Notes under the pieces: generated by a model
What the model was told of the DNA's origin: nothing
What the model saw: the letters and a program-made list of their open reading frames with translations, nothing else
The model's database searches: none
In this document: positions 8,835-18,212 of the stretch, piece by piece
Position numbering within the stretch: the stretch's first letter is position 1
How the letters are laid out: every line of letters begins with the position of its first letter
Origin: Moraxella sp035181385
GTDB taxonomy: Bacteria > Pseudomonadota > Gammaproteobacteria > Pseudomonadales > Moraxellaceae
Direction of reading: 5' to 3'
Assembly (NCBI RefSeq): GCF_035181385.1
Contig: NZ_JAXCJK010000002.1
Location: forward strand, 310,001-374,000
Length of the DNA: 64,000 bases
Position numbers and translations under genes: made by a program

Positions 8835-9346
8835 TGGCACCAAGCATGAATCCATTTCGTCTACCATGGTTTATCAAAAAATACCACAAAAACAAGCCTA
8901 TTGTTCGTGCTTTGACCACTGGTGAGATTGACTTAGCTAATAGTATATTTGGCAATTTGATTGATTATGGAACAGTAAAAATCATCAACTGCCCTTATGC
9001 CCCATGGCAGCCTGAGAATATCTTCATCGCACCCAATGGTTTTATTTTTGTTGGCGATAGGCATTACCGAGACGACTATTCAGCACACGGCAGGGCATAT
9101 CAGCAGATCTTTATTCATGAGATGACTCATGTCATGCAATATCAGCACGGCATCAATGTGCTATGGCATGGTGCGATTTTGCAAGCCCTTTATTATTTAA
9201 CTTTTAAAAAATACAACCCATATCACTATGTCTTTGATGAGCATAAAGATTTTTGGGATTATAATATTGAACAACAAGGCAAAATTGCCGAGCATATCTA
9301 TTTGGGCTGGTGTAAAAATGTGATTTGTCAGAATAATAAACAATGA
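8834..9346 (+). CDS. Putative HExxH zinc metalloprotease-like protein
   Basis: A 170-residue soluble protein carrying IFIHEMTHVMQYQHG, an HExxH zinc-binding motif with a following glutamine/histidine pattern seen in short proteins often labelled Rhs- or Vgr-related. Downstream acidic and histidine residues (YHYVFDEHKDFWDYN) may supply a third ligand. No signal peptide is seen. The start overlaps the upstream methyltransferase stop. The function is unknown; the zinc motif is the only firm observation. Confidence 0.65.
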   Translation: MAPSMNPFRLPWFIKKYHKNKPIVRALTTGEIDLANSIFGNLIDYGTVKIINCPYAPWQPENIFIAPNGFIFVGDRHYRDDYSAHGRAYQQIFIHEMTHVMQYQHGINVLWHGAILQALYYLTFKKYNPYHYVFDEHKDFWDYNIEQQGKIAEHIYLGWCKNVICQNNKQ

Positions 9347-9410
9347 CTGGTCATATCGATATTAATATCAACATCATTCATCTTAACTACCATTGGTTTA
9401 AAATCCTATA

Positions 9411-10682
9411 ATGACTACCTTGACCACCCCGCTTGCCGAACGAGTTCGCCCACAATCACTTGCTGATGTCGTTGGGCAAACACATCTATTGGGTGGGAGC
9501 GCCCCACTTGGTCGTATGATAACAAACGGCCATCTACCAAGCCTAATTCTGCATGGTGAAGCTGGTATCGGCAAAACAACGCTGGCACGCCTGCTGGCTC
9601 ATGCGGTCGGCCGTGAGTTTCATCTACTGTCCGCTCTTGACCTAACCGTCAAAGAATTACGAGAATTGATAGATGGTGGCAATGGCAGTAAAAATGGACT
9701 GGATTTTGGCCCACCTGTAATATTCATTGATGAAATCCATCGTTTTAATAAGGCTCAGCAAGATGCGTTGTTAGGGGCGGTAGAGTCTGGCAAAATCACA
9801 CTGATTGGTGCAACCACCGAAAATCCATCATTTAGTATTAATAACGCCCTATTATCCCGCTGTCAAGTCTACCGACTCAATCCTTTGACCACAGATGAAC
9901 TGGTGCAAATCCTGAAAAATGCCTTAGCAAAAGATAAGTTCTTACAAGGCATACAAGTGCAAGGTGAACTTGGCAAAATCGCTTACTTGGCAAGTGGCGA
10001 TGCTCGCAAAGCCCTAAATTTATTAGAAATTGCCTGCCAAAATACCGATGGTAACACACTCACCATTGACGATGAGCTCATTGAAAATATTGCCCAGACC
10101 GTCCTAGCACACTATGACAAAGCAGGTGATATGCACTATGATATCATCAGTGCATTCATCAAATCAGTGCGTGGTTCGGACGCTGATGCAGCCATTTACT
10201 GGCTGGCCCGAATGCTGACCGCTGGCGAAGACCCTGCATTCATCGCTCGTCGTCTTGTGATTTTGGCCAGTGAAGACATTGGGCTTGCCAACCCCAATGC
10301 CATACTGATTGCCGACACCGCCCTACGCTCAGTGCAATCAATTGGTATGCCAGAGGCACGCATCATTCTTGCCCAAGCCACTGTATATTTGACAACTTCC
10401 GCCAAATCCAACAGCACCTACCACGCCATCAATGACGCACTTGCCTTTGTTAAAAATGACAACTCCCCCGTACCGCTTCATTTACGAAATGGCGTTACCA
10501 AGCTCATGCAAGCACAAGGTTATGGTGCAAATTATATTTATCCGCATGATTACCCCCATCATTATCACCCACAGCAATATCTGCCTGATCATTTGATTGG
10601 TAAACGCTTTTATGAATTTGCAGATAATCAAAAAGAACAGGCAAGTTTTGCATTCATTCACTGGTTAAAATCACAAAATTAG
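9411..10682 (+). CDS. rarA: Replication-associated recombination protein A (RarA/MgsA)
   Basis: An AAA+ ATPase of 423 residues related to clamp loaders, acting at stalled replication forks. Visible are PLAERVRPQSLADVVGQ, Walker A GEAGIGKTTLARL (about residues 50-62), Walker B VIFIDEIHRF, sensor 1 IGATTENPSFSIN, and the C-terminal tetramerisation region YHAINDAL and YGANYIYPHDYP. A truncated second copy of its 5' end lies at 36968-37084. Confidence 0.93.
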   Translation: MTTLTTPLAERVRPQSLADVVGQTHLLGGSAPLGRMITNGHLPSLILHGEAGIGKTTLARLLAHAVGREFHLLSALDLTVKELRELIDGGNGSKNGLDFGPPVIFIDEIHRFNKAQQDALLGAVESGKITLIGATTENPSFSINNALLSRCQVYRLNPLTTDELVQILKNALAKDKFLQGIQVQGELGKIAYLASGDARKALNLLEIACQNTDGNTLTIDDELIENIAQTVLAHYDKAGDMHYDIISAFIKSVRGSDADAAIYWLARMLTAGEDPAFIARRLVILASEDIGLANPNAILIADTALRSVQSIGMPEARIILAQATVYLTTSAKSNSTYHAINDALAFVKNDNSPVPLHLRNGVTKLMQAQGYGANYIYPHDYPHHYHPQQYLPDHLIGKRFYEFADNQKEQASFAFIHWLKSQN

Positions 10683-10735
10683 CCCACACTCATAGGCGGT
10701 TATAGGCAGTTAGCATCGCCATTTTAACAAAGGAT

Positions 10736-10751
10736 TGTTTCACATGGAACA
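10736..10751. other. parS-like palindrome 1
   Basis: TGTTTCACATGGAACA matches 14 of 16 positions of the general ParB site TGTTTCACGTGAAACA. It overlaps the ATG of the downstream transporter gene. One of nine related sites in this window. Confidence 0.55.
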
Positions 10752-11934
10752 TCAATCGGCCAAACCCATCTCCATCACCTTGCTTGCCATCGCTTTGATC
10801 TTGCTTGCCATCAATTTAAGAGCACCTATTGTCATGCTTGGTTCACTCGCACCTATTTTAAAGCAGACGCTAGGCTTGACGGATAATATGATTGGCTGGC
10901 TTGGTGCTCTGCCCATGCCCGCATTTGCCTTGGGCTCGCTGATATCACCTTATATTGCAAAACGAATCGGGCTTGAGCACACACTCATTATCATGGTTGG
11001 TTTAATCAGTGTCAGTCTGGTGGTGCGTATACTGGGTGATTCTTGGCTATTCTTTTTTGGTACAGCACTCATGGCTTTGGCCATTGGTTTTGTTAATACA
11101 CTAGGGGCGCCAATCATCAAAAAATACGCTCCCAATCACATTGCCTTAATGACAGGACTACTCAGCCTTTGTATGTCAATATTTGCAGGCGTGATAGCAT
11201 GGAGTGTATTACCATTGGCACAAACGATTGGCTGGCGATTTAGTATGGGGCTGTGGGCAATATTTGGCATACTGACAGTCGGTATCTGGATCATCATCAG
11301 CAAACACCATAAACAAGATGCAACCATTACACCCCCCACCTATGGACAGTTTAATGCTTGGAAAAATATTAACGCTTGGTTGCTTGCGGCATTCATGGGC
11401 ATTCAGTCAATGTTATTTTATGGCATGGCAGCATTTTTACCAATGATTGGAGTTGCCAAAGGACTGGCATTAGAACGCGCCACCGAACTTCCTCTAACTT
11501 TTCAAATTGCCGCCCCGATTACCATCATCAGCCTAACATGGCTGATCAAGCACGGTATGTCAGTACGCATCTTAGCGATGGTGGCAGCAACCTTAAATAC
11601 CGTTGGCGTAGCAGGGCTGATTTATCTTCCAGACCATCTACACCTATGGTCGCTTTTGATGGGGCTGGGAGCTGCATCCATCTTTACACTATCATTGATG
11701 ATGTTTTCATTACGGACTTATGATAGCGATACCGCACGAGATGTCTCTGGTATGGTGCAAGCGGTCGGCTATTCAATCGCATTTTTTGGCCCTGTCATGC
11801 TTGGTAAGTTGTTTGAAACTCATCAAGACTGGCATAAACCACTCACCGCCCTACTTATACTCATGCTCATTAATATGGTGATTGCTTGGTTCGCCACCCG
11901 CCCTTATATGTTCACCGACAAAAAACTTTCGTAA
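10744..11934 (+). CDS. MFS transporter, CynX/NimT family
   Basis: A 396-residue major facilitator protein with about 12 hydrophobic segments. The start, LLAINLRAPIVMLGSLAPIL, and FALGSLISPYIAKRIG in the loop 2-3 region are typical of the cyanate/nitroimidazole transporter-like CynX family; the substrate is not known. The ATG at 10744 follows AAAGGA and sits inside a parS-like palindrome. An in-frame TTG at 10735 is less likely. Confidence 0.78.
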   Translation: MEHQSAKPISITLLAIALILLAINLRAPIVMLGSLAPILKQTLGLTDNMIGWLGALPMPAFALGSLISPYIAKRIGLEHTLIIMVGLISVSLVVRILGDSWLFFFGTALMALAIGFVNTLGAPIIKKYAPNHIALMTGLLSLCMSIFAGVIAWSVLPLAQTIGWRFSMGLWAIFGILTVGIWIIISKHHKQDATITPPTYGQFNAWKNINAWLLAAFMGIQSMLFYGMAAFLPMIGVAKGLALERATELPLTFQIAAPITIISLTWLIKHGMSVRILAMVAATLNTVGVAGLIYLPDHLHLWSLLMGLGAASIFTLSLMMFSLRTYDSDTARDVSGMVQAVGYSIAFFGPVMLGKLFETHQDWHKPLTALLILMLINMVIAWFATRPYMFTDKKLS

Positions 11935-11959
11935 AAAAGTCATCAAACCATCATCAAAC

Positions 11960-11988
11960 GCCATATTACCCCCTATCACAAATATGGC
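11960..11988 (+). terminator. Weak hairpin after transporter gene
   Basis: GCCATATT and AATATGGC pair perfectly over 8 bp around a 13-base loop, followed by only three T. It may end the transporter transcript. The rest of the 11935-12230 gap holds a possible -10 (TATAAT near 12168) for the next gene; no FMN riboswitch core was found. Confidence 0.35.
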
Positions 11989-12230
11989 TTTGACAACCAA
12001 GAGCAAACCGACCCAAGCAGTTAAAATAGTCAATTTTTCCACTTGGGCGACTAACACCTATAACGCCCATTAAAAACGAAATAAAATCCCATGATTTGAT
12101 GAATGCTTTAAAAGACACACCAAAACCAACCTCTCATAATTTTTCCCAAAATTCACCCAAAACCCTTTATAATTACCAAACTACCCCCATATCTTTTGGC
12201 AACTCCAACCACTCAACTAGGCAGAAAATC

Positions 12231-13319
12231 ATGGCACTAAACACCGCTACCGAAATCATTGAGGACATCAAAGCAGGTAAAATGGTCATCTTAATGGATG
12301 ATGAAGACCGAGAAAATGAAGGCGACATCGTCATTGCGTCCAGCCACATCACGCCTGAGGCCATCAACTTTATGATTACACACGCAAGGGGTTTGGTGTG
12401 CCTAACCATCACTGAGGAGCGAGCAGAACAGCTCAATCTTGGGCTAATGAGTGGTAAAAATGGTGCAAAATTTAGCACCAATTTCACCGTATCCATTGAG
12501 GCTGCCGAGGGTGTTACCACAGGTATTTCAGCTGCCGACAGAGCCTTGACCGTACAGCGTGCCATCGCACCATACGCCAAGCCAGCTGACATCGTCAGTC
12601 CAGGGCACATCTTTCCTATCATCGCCAAAAAAGGCGGGGTTCTACACCGTGCTGGGCATACCGAAGCAGGTTGCGACTTGGCACGCTTGGCAGGTCTTGA
12701 ACCATCGGCAGTGATTTGTGAAATCATTAAACCCAATGGTGAAATGGCTCGCCGTGATGATCTAGAAATTTTTGCCAAAGAACATGGGCTAAAAATCGGC
12801 ACCATCGCCGACCTCATTCATTATCGCATGACCAATGAGCAAACCGTTGAATTGATTGATAGTGGCACGATAAACACCAAGTTTGGCACATTCAAATTGC
12901 ATCGTTTTAGAGAATATGGCACAAGCCAAACACACATCGCCTTGGTCAAAGGAGACCTTAAACATGGCATAAGCACCGTAAGAGTGCACAGCCTAAACCC
13001 CCTAAAAGACCTCTTTGGTGCCAATGTCAAAGACGGTTGGGATATGCACTTAGCACTACAAGCCATTGCAAATAGTGAACAAGGCGTATTTTTATGGATT
13101 GACGAAGGCAAAACCCTAGACATCAGCAACGCTTTGGATAAATGCCAACAAAACAACAGCATTCATGAAGAAAGTGAACCCTATCGTACCATTGGCGTGG
13201 GTGCACAAATCCTAAAACTTTTGGGCGTGCGAGATATGCAGCTACTTTCAAGCCCTGCCAAGTTTAACATTTCAGGTTTCGACTTAAATATCGTTGAATC
13301 CATCAGTGCTCCGAAATAA
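12231..13319 (+). CDS. ribB: 3,4-dihydroxy-2-butanone-4-phosphate synthase with degenerate GTP cyclohydrolase II-like domain
   Basis: A 362-residue riboflavin-pathway enzyme. Residues about 1-205 form the RibB domain, with MDDEDRENEGDIV, THARGLVCLTI, HIFPIIAKKGGVLHRAGHTEAG, converting ribulose 5-phosphate. The C-terminal 150 residues resemble RibA (IALVKGD, VRVHSLNPLKDLFGA), but the zinc-binding cysteines of true GTP cyclohydrolase II are missing, so this half is probably not catalytic. ATG 12231 follows AGGCAG. ribE and ribD lie separately at 19-21 kb on the other strand. Confidence 0.88.
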   Translation: MALNTATEIIEDIKAGKMVILMDDEDRENEGDIVIASSHITPEAINFMITHARGLVCLTITEERAEQLNLGLMSGKNGAKFSTNFTVSIEAAEGVTTGISAADRALTVQRAIAPYAKPADIVSPGHIFPIIAKKGGVLHRAGHTEAGCDLARLAGLEPSAVICEIIKPNGEMARRDDLEIFAKEHGLKIGTIADLIHYRMTNEQTVELIDSGTINTKFGTFKLHRFREYGTSQTHIALVKGDLKHGISTVRVHSLNPLKDLFGANVKDGWDMHLALQAIANSEQGVFLWIDEGKTLDISNALDKCQQNNSIHEESEPYRTIGVGAQILKLLGVRDMQLLSSPAKFNISGFDLNIVESISAPK

Positions 13320-13487
13320 ATCACCATACGCTCTAAGCACACAAGTTAACGGTTTGGTTATGTTTTAGAGAATCTGGCTATTTTTAGGACAAAATCAATA
13401 CAAATATTTGCCAAATTCAGCTCACAAACATAGCCAAGCCATGCGATTTACAAGGAGATTTACTTCTAAAAAAGAGGGGGGGGTGAA

Positions 13488-14114
13488 TCAGCGTAGTATG
13501 GTACCTGTTACCACATCAACAATCTGACTTGGCTGAATAAAGCCTAAGGTCGGTGCATCCAAATAAGCCACCTGCTCACCAAAATAATCCATTGCCTGTT
13601 CTAGATTCAACGCAGACGGTTTGCCACTTAGGTTACAACTGGTTGATACCAAAAAACCATAAGGATTGCTATCATCAGTGATCGCTTGACAAATCTGCAC
13701 CAGGGGCAAATGCCGTGTTACACGCACTGCCAAAGTATCACAACCATTTGTCAAAATCTTAGGTAATTGTAAGGATTTTGCCATTGGGACAAGCCAAGTT
13801 TGTGCCCGCATGGCTGTTTTGACATCAAAAGCATCATTCAAGGCGTGAATTTTTTGCAATAAATCAGCTTGTACGCCTTTTGGTAAATGATAAAACAACG
13901 GCATTAATTTATCCACACCATCAGTCAGCACAATCAAACCCTTGTGTGACGGACGAGATTTTAATTGAAAAATTCGCTCAATTGCCACATCGTTAAACGC
14001 ATCACAGCCAAGCCCCCATACGCTTTCACTGGGGTATGCTAGTATGCCGCCAGCTTTAATAAAGTTGGCCGCCCTGTCAATATCGTCTTTTTTAAAAATC
14101 TTTGGCTCTGCCAT
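13488..14114 (-). CDS. tsaC: Threonylcarbamoyl-AMP synthase TsaC (YrdC/Sua5)
   Basis: A 208-residue YrdC-family protein making threonylcarbamoyl-AMP for the t6A modification of ANN-decoding tRNAs. Motifs include GGILAYPSESVWGLGCDA, IFQLKSRPSHKGLIVL and STSCNLSGKPSA. The ATG at 14114 follows GGGGGT and overlaps the end of dprA by 23 bases, so the pair is coupled; a TTG at 14126 is possible. A run of eight G/C pairs lies just past its stop (13476-13483). Confidence 0.88.
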   Translation of the reverse strand: MAEPKIFKKDDIDRAANFIKAGGILAYPSESVWGLGCDAFNDVAIERIFQLKSRPSHKGLIVLTDGVDKLMPLFYHLPKGVQADLLQKIHALNDAFDVKTAMRAQTWLVPMAKSLQLPKILTNGCDTLAVRVTRHLPLVQICQAITDDSNPYGFLVSTSCNLSGKPSALNLEQAMDYFGEQVAYLDAPTLGFIQPSQIVDVVTGTILR

Positions 14115-15297
14115 AGCGACCCCCAACCTGTTGCACCAAACCCAACAACTCTAACTCCATCAGTCTTGCAAGCAACATACCTGTATCCACTGCCATTTCC
14201 GTCACAAGAGCATCTAAGTCCTTAGGATTATTACTTAAGCACACCCACAGATCCTGTAAATGCTCTGGTACCATCGGCGCAGGCTTTTGAGCATGCGTAT
14301 GGAGGAGTTGCGATGTTTTTGGCATAAGGTCATTCATCTCATCATCAACAAATGCAGAAACACCACGAGAGAAAGTCTTTGGTAGGGCACTATACACAGC
14401 ATCATTACCAAGCTCTTCTATGATTTGATTGGGGTGATATATCAAGGTCGCCCCCTCACGAATCAAATGGTGACAACCTTCAGCATTCTTATTATGAATC
14501 GTACTTGGTACAGCAAATACCTGCTTGCCCTGCTCAGCTGCTAGGCGTGCTGTAATGAGAGAACCACTTTGTAAGGCAGCCTCGGTAACCACTGTCGCAA
14601 GCGACAAACCCGCCACCAAACGATTACGACGCGGAAAAGTATGCTTGCTGGCTGGTGTACCTGGCAAAAGCTCAGTAATTAAAACACCGCCTTCTTGGAT
14701 AATTTGAGCGAATAAGGCATTGTGATTTTTTGGATAGCATACATCAATGCCCGTCCCCATCACCCCAATGGTGCGTCCAAAACATACCAACTGCTCTAAC
14801 GCCCCTAGATGTGCCGCCCTATCCACACCCTGTGCCAGACCACTAGTAACGCTAAATCCTGACTGCACCAAGTACTGCGCCATATCAAAGGTAATCTTCC
14901 TAGCCATCTCGGTAGGGTTGCGACTACCCACCATCGCAATCTGCTTATCCTTAAGTCTCTCAACACAACCTCGATAAAACAATACAGGTGGTGGATCATA
15001 GATATTGATTAATTGAACTGGGTAGTCATCATCACCCACAAACAACACCCTATACGCTCCATAAGATACCTCATCAAGCACTCGCGACACAAAAGCAAGC
15101 ACATCATCAGCATCCTCAAAACGCTTTATATGAGCAGAGTGAAGGGATAATGCACGCCAATCACCAACCGTCATTGATAGTGCTGAGTACGCATCACCAA
15201 AAGCATCAATCAGCTTATAGTAAGATGATAACGAAGTATTGACAATGTACCACAAAGCAAGTACAGCAGAGTGGGTGCTAAGTTGTTGATATGACAT
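14092..15297 (-). CDS. dprA: DNA processing protein DprA (Smf)
   Basis: A 401-residue protein that loads RecA on incoming single-stranded DNA during natural transformation. The Rossmann-like core is clear: IAMVGSRNPTEMARKITF, SGLAQGVDRAAHLGAL, MGTGIDVCYPKNH, FPRRNRLVAGLS and ALQSGSLITARLA. A C-terminal winged-helix segment follows after about residue 325. ATG 15297 is preferred to a TTG at 15345. Presence of dprA fits a naturally competent organism, as Moraxella is known to be. Confidence 0.93.
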   Translation of the reverse strand: MSYQQLSTHSAVLALWYIVNTSLSSYYKLIDAFGDAYSALSMTVGDWRALSLHSAHIKRFEDADDVLAFVSRVLDEVSYGAYRVLFVGDDDYPVQLINIYDPPPVLFYRGCVERLKDKQIAMVGSRNPTEMARKITFDMAQYLVQSGFSVTSGLAQGVDRAAHLGALEQLVCFGRTIGVMGTGIDVCYPKNHNALFAQIIQEGGVLITELLPGTPASKHTFPRRNRLVAGLSLATVVTEAALQSGSLITARLAAEQGKQVFAVPSTIHNKNAEGCHHLIREGATLIYHPNQIIEELGNDAVYSALPKTFSRGVSAFVDDEMNDLMPKTSQLLHTHAQKPAPMVPEHLQDLWVCLSNNPKDLDALVTEMAVDTGMLLARLMELELLGLVQQVGGRYGRAKDF

Positions 15298-15367
15298 GAG
15301 TTTAAATTCTTCACAATCGGTTAAAACAGCCAAATCACCGCACAACCAGCTGTCTTATTATGCTTAA

Positions 15368-16783
15368 TCATCGCGCAGTAACAAATTTTTTGATTTGCTC
15401 AACCACCAGCTCTGCTTTATTGTCCAGCACAGTAACAAACTGCTCTTTTTCTTCAAGCCCTACGGTATGCTCAGGTCGTGGCAAATCAATCGCACCCAAC
15501 GCCTCAACCATTGTTTCTTCAAACTTAATCGGCAATGCAGTCTCAGCGACAACAATTTTCTCGCCCATTTTTTTTACATCAAGAGCCACCTTCACACCAT
15601 CAGCAGTATGAGGATCAATTAAGCGACCCGTGTCAGCATAGACCTTTTTGATGGTATTTAGGCGATCGCCATGCGTAGATTTACCTGCCACAAAGCCAAA
15701 TCTACCTTGAATATCAGCAAGCCTATCTTTAATATCAAAGCCTTTGCCAGCCCTAACATCATTAAACAGTACACTCACTTTATCAGTATCTTTATCAAGC
15801 AACAGATAGATGAATCGCTCAAAATTCGACGCCTTGGAAATATCCATTGATGGACTGGATGTCACATAGGTCTCGCTCGCCTTGCGTGGTGCATAATTAC
15901 CCGTATTAAAAAATTCATTCAAAACATCATTTTCGTTGGTTGCGACAATCAGGCGGTCTATTGGCAAGCCCATCTCACGCGCGATATGAGCTGCACAAAT
16001 ATTGCCAAAATTACCAGACGGTACACAAAAACTGACTCGCTCATCATTACTTGTCGTTGCACCAAAATAGCCCTTAAAATAATAAACAATTTGGGCAAGA
16101 ATGCGACCCCAGTTGATAGAATTGACTGTACCAAGACTATATTTTTCTTTAAATTGGGCGTCTTCTTGGAGCGACTTAACAATATCCTGACAATCATCAA
16201 ACATACCTTTAATGGCAAGATTGTGAATATTATCATCATTCAAACTGTACATTTGTGCACGCTGAAAAGCACTCATTTTGCCATGTGGCGACATCATGAA
16301 CACCTCGATATTATCCTTGCCACGCAAAGCATATTCTGCTGCAGAGCCCGTATCGCCCGATGTCGCACCAATAATGGTCAAACGCTCACCTTTTTGTTTT
16401 AGTACATACTCAAAAGCATTACCCAAAAACTGCATTGCCATATCTTTAAAAGCAAGTGTTGGCCCATTTGACAGCTCAAGCAACATCATGTCATCATACA
16501 AACAAGTAACAGGTGTAATGTCATCGCTATTAAAAGTTGCTTTTGTATAAGTCTTGTTAATAAGGCCTCTTAAATCATCTTTTGGAATGTCAGTAACAAA
16601 TAAAGACATGATTTCAAATGCCAATTCTGCATATGACAACGCACGCCAATCATCTAAAGTCTGTCTATCAATTACAGGATAAGACTTAGGCAGCATTAAG
16701 CCGCCATCAGGTGCAAGACCCATTAGTAAAACATCACTAAACAACATGGGGGCGGTCTGCCCACGAGTACTGACATATTTCAT
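15368..16783 (-). CDS. thrC: Threonine synthase
   Basis: A 471-residue PLP enzyme converting O-phosphohomoserine to threonine. The start MKYVSTRGQTAP and DGGLMLP are typical; the PLP lysine lies in SNGPTLAFKDMAMQ, and the phosphate-binding loop in IGATSGDTGSAAEYA. The length fits the gammaproteobacterial/yeast-like class II threonine synthases. The hom gene often beside it is not seen in this window. Confidence 0.94.
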   Translation of the reverse strand: MKYVSTRGQTAPMLFSDVLLMGLAPDGGLMLPKSYPVIDRQTLDDWRALSYAELAFEIMSLFVTDIPKDDLRGLINKTYTKATFNSDDITPVTCLYDDMMLLELSNGPTLAFKDMAMQFLGNAFEYVLKQKGERLTIIGATSGDTGSAAEYALRGKDNIEVFMMSPHGKMSAFQRAQMYSLNDDNIHNLAIKGMFDDCQDIVKSLQEDAQFKEKYSLGTVNSINWGRILAQIVYYFKGYFGATTSNDERVSFCVPSGNFGNICAAHIAREMGLPIDRLIVATNENDVLNEFFNTGNYAPRKASETYVTSSPSMDISKASNFERFIYLLLDKDTDKVSVLFNDVRAGKGFDIKDRLADIQGRFGFVAGKSTHGDRLNTIKKVYADTGRLIDPHTADGVKVALDVKKMGEKIVVAETALPIKFEETMVEALGAIDLPRPEHTVGLEEKEQFVTVLDNKAELVVEQIKKFVTAR

Positions 16784-16883
16784 GGCTTTCCCAAAATTTA
16801 AAAAAAATCAACGAGCCGAATTTTAGCATAACTTCACAGCAAAACGAAATTTTATTCACAGACTGACTTATCAGCTTTGGCAT

Positions 16884-18212
16884 TCACACCTTTTGCATCA
16901 ACGCATAGTAAAAGCCATCTCCATCATCACAGCTTAATGGCAAACACTGATAACCAACCGCCTGCCTAATTTGATTGGGCAGATTCAAACCAAATGCCAC
17001 CACTTTGGCATCGTTGTTTTTTGCTAAAAATCTCAATATCTGCCCCTCATTTTCCACCTTCAATAATGAGCAAGTGATATACAGCAAATAACCACCAACC
17101 GTCAAATTTTTCCACATATTTGACAAAATATCCGCCTGCAAGCCAACTGTCTGCATCACATCATCTTCGGTGCGAAGCAAGGTAATATCAGGGTGTCTGC
17201 GAATCACTCCTGTTGCTGTACATGGTGCATCAAGTATGATGACATCAAAAGACTCATCCGCCCGATAGTCTCGGCCATCAGCACAAACAACACTGGCCAA
17301 ATCAGACAAACCTAAACGCGCCAAATTCTCATGCACTCGTTTTAAACGATGCTCGTCATCATCAAATGCCAAAGCGTGTTCCACATGAAACACGCCGCTT
17401 TCAGATAACTCCAAGACCTGTGCCAACTTACCCCCAGGTGCTGTGCAAGCATCAAGTATTTTAACCGACTTAGGCAAATCCAGCTTTGATAAAATATGTC
17501 CGCAAATCTGCGCATGACGATCTTGCACACTCACCCAACCATCAGCAAAATGAGGCAGGTTGTGAATTTTTACACCACCAATCAACTTAATCGTCTTTGC
17601 ATCAGCAATACCAAGCGACACCACCTCAAAGGCAATTTTGGCTTGTTTTAGCAAATCGACATAATCATCAATCGTGGTAAATTTTGGATTAACCCTTAAA
17701 AATATCGGGGCGTTATTGCGTAGACTCCACCCCAAATCATCATAATACTCCACCCAATCTTTTTTAAATTGCTTAGCCAACCAATTGGGCAAACTATGAT
17801 TTTTATTGACTTTTTTAAAAAACCTACCTTTATCATCAGCAACTTTACGCAATATGGCATTAATCAGGCCTGCACCATAATTTTTTCCAATCGCTTTCAA
17901 CGCATTTAAAGTTTCATTGATGACAGCATAGCTGGGTGTATTCATATACAACAGTTCATACAAACCCATATTTAATGCACAAATAATGCCAACATCGCTC
18001 GGCGGCACTTTAATCAAGCTCTCACCGATACGATTTAAAGCATACCACCCCCGTAGCGTACCTAACAGCAACTCATGCGCAAAACCTTTTTCATTATCCT
18101 TAACACCATTTAGCAATCCATCAAGCAATGCCGATAACGAGCTGCCATTATTGATTTTTTCAAGTGTCAAAATAACATTTGCTCGGACGGATAGCTTTTG
18201 ATTAATTTGCAT
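16884..18212 (-). CDS. rsmB: 16S rRNA (cytosine-967-C5)-methyltransferase RsmB
   Basis: A 442-residue protein with an N-terminal NusB-like RNA-binding domain and a C-terminal methyltransferase domain: DACTAPGGKLAQVLE (SAM binding), LDAPCTATGVIRRHPDI and YITCSLLKVENE with the two catalytic cysteines. ATG 18212 follows TTGGAG and overlaps the fmt stop, so fmt and rsmB are coupled, as in E. coli. The codons for GVFHVEH contain a parS-like palindrome. Confidence 0.93.
   Translation of the reverse strand: MQINQKLSVRANVILTLEKINNGSSLSALLDGLLNGVKDNEKGFAHELLLGTLRGWYALNRIGESLIKVPPSDVGIICALNMGLYELLYMNTPSYAVINETLNALKAIGKNYGAGLINAILRKVADDKGRFFKKVNKNHSLPNWLAKQFKKDWVEYYDDLGWSLRNNAPIFLRVNPKFTTIDDYVDLLKQAKIAFEVVSLGIADAKTIKLIGGVKIHNLPHFADGWVSVQDRHAQICGHILSKLDLPKSVKILDACTAPGGKLAQVLELSESGVFHVEHALAFDDDEHRLKRVHENLARLGLSDLASVVCADGRDYRADESFDVIILDAPCTATGVIRRHPDITLLRTEDDVMQTVGLQADILSNMWKNLTVGGYLLYITCSLLKVENEGQILRFLAKNNDAKVVAFGLNLPNQIRQAVGYQCLPLSCDDGDGFYYALMQKV
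17377..17392. other. parS-like palindrome 2 (inside rsmB)
   Basis: TGTTCCACATGAAACA matches the Bacillus parS sequence TGTTCCACGTGAAACA at 15 of 16 positions, differing only at the ninth base. Confidence 0.6.

Noticed and set aside
9406..9412. TATAAT as a promoter -10 for rarA
   Set aside because: It overlaps the ATG of rarA, and the protein start is well supported by the family, so a transcript starting downstream would miss the start codon.
13476..13483. Run of eight G, possible phase-variation tract
   Set aside because: It lies just beyond the tsaC stop codon and not in a promoter or early coding position, so slippage there has no evident effect.
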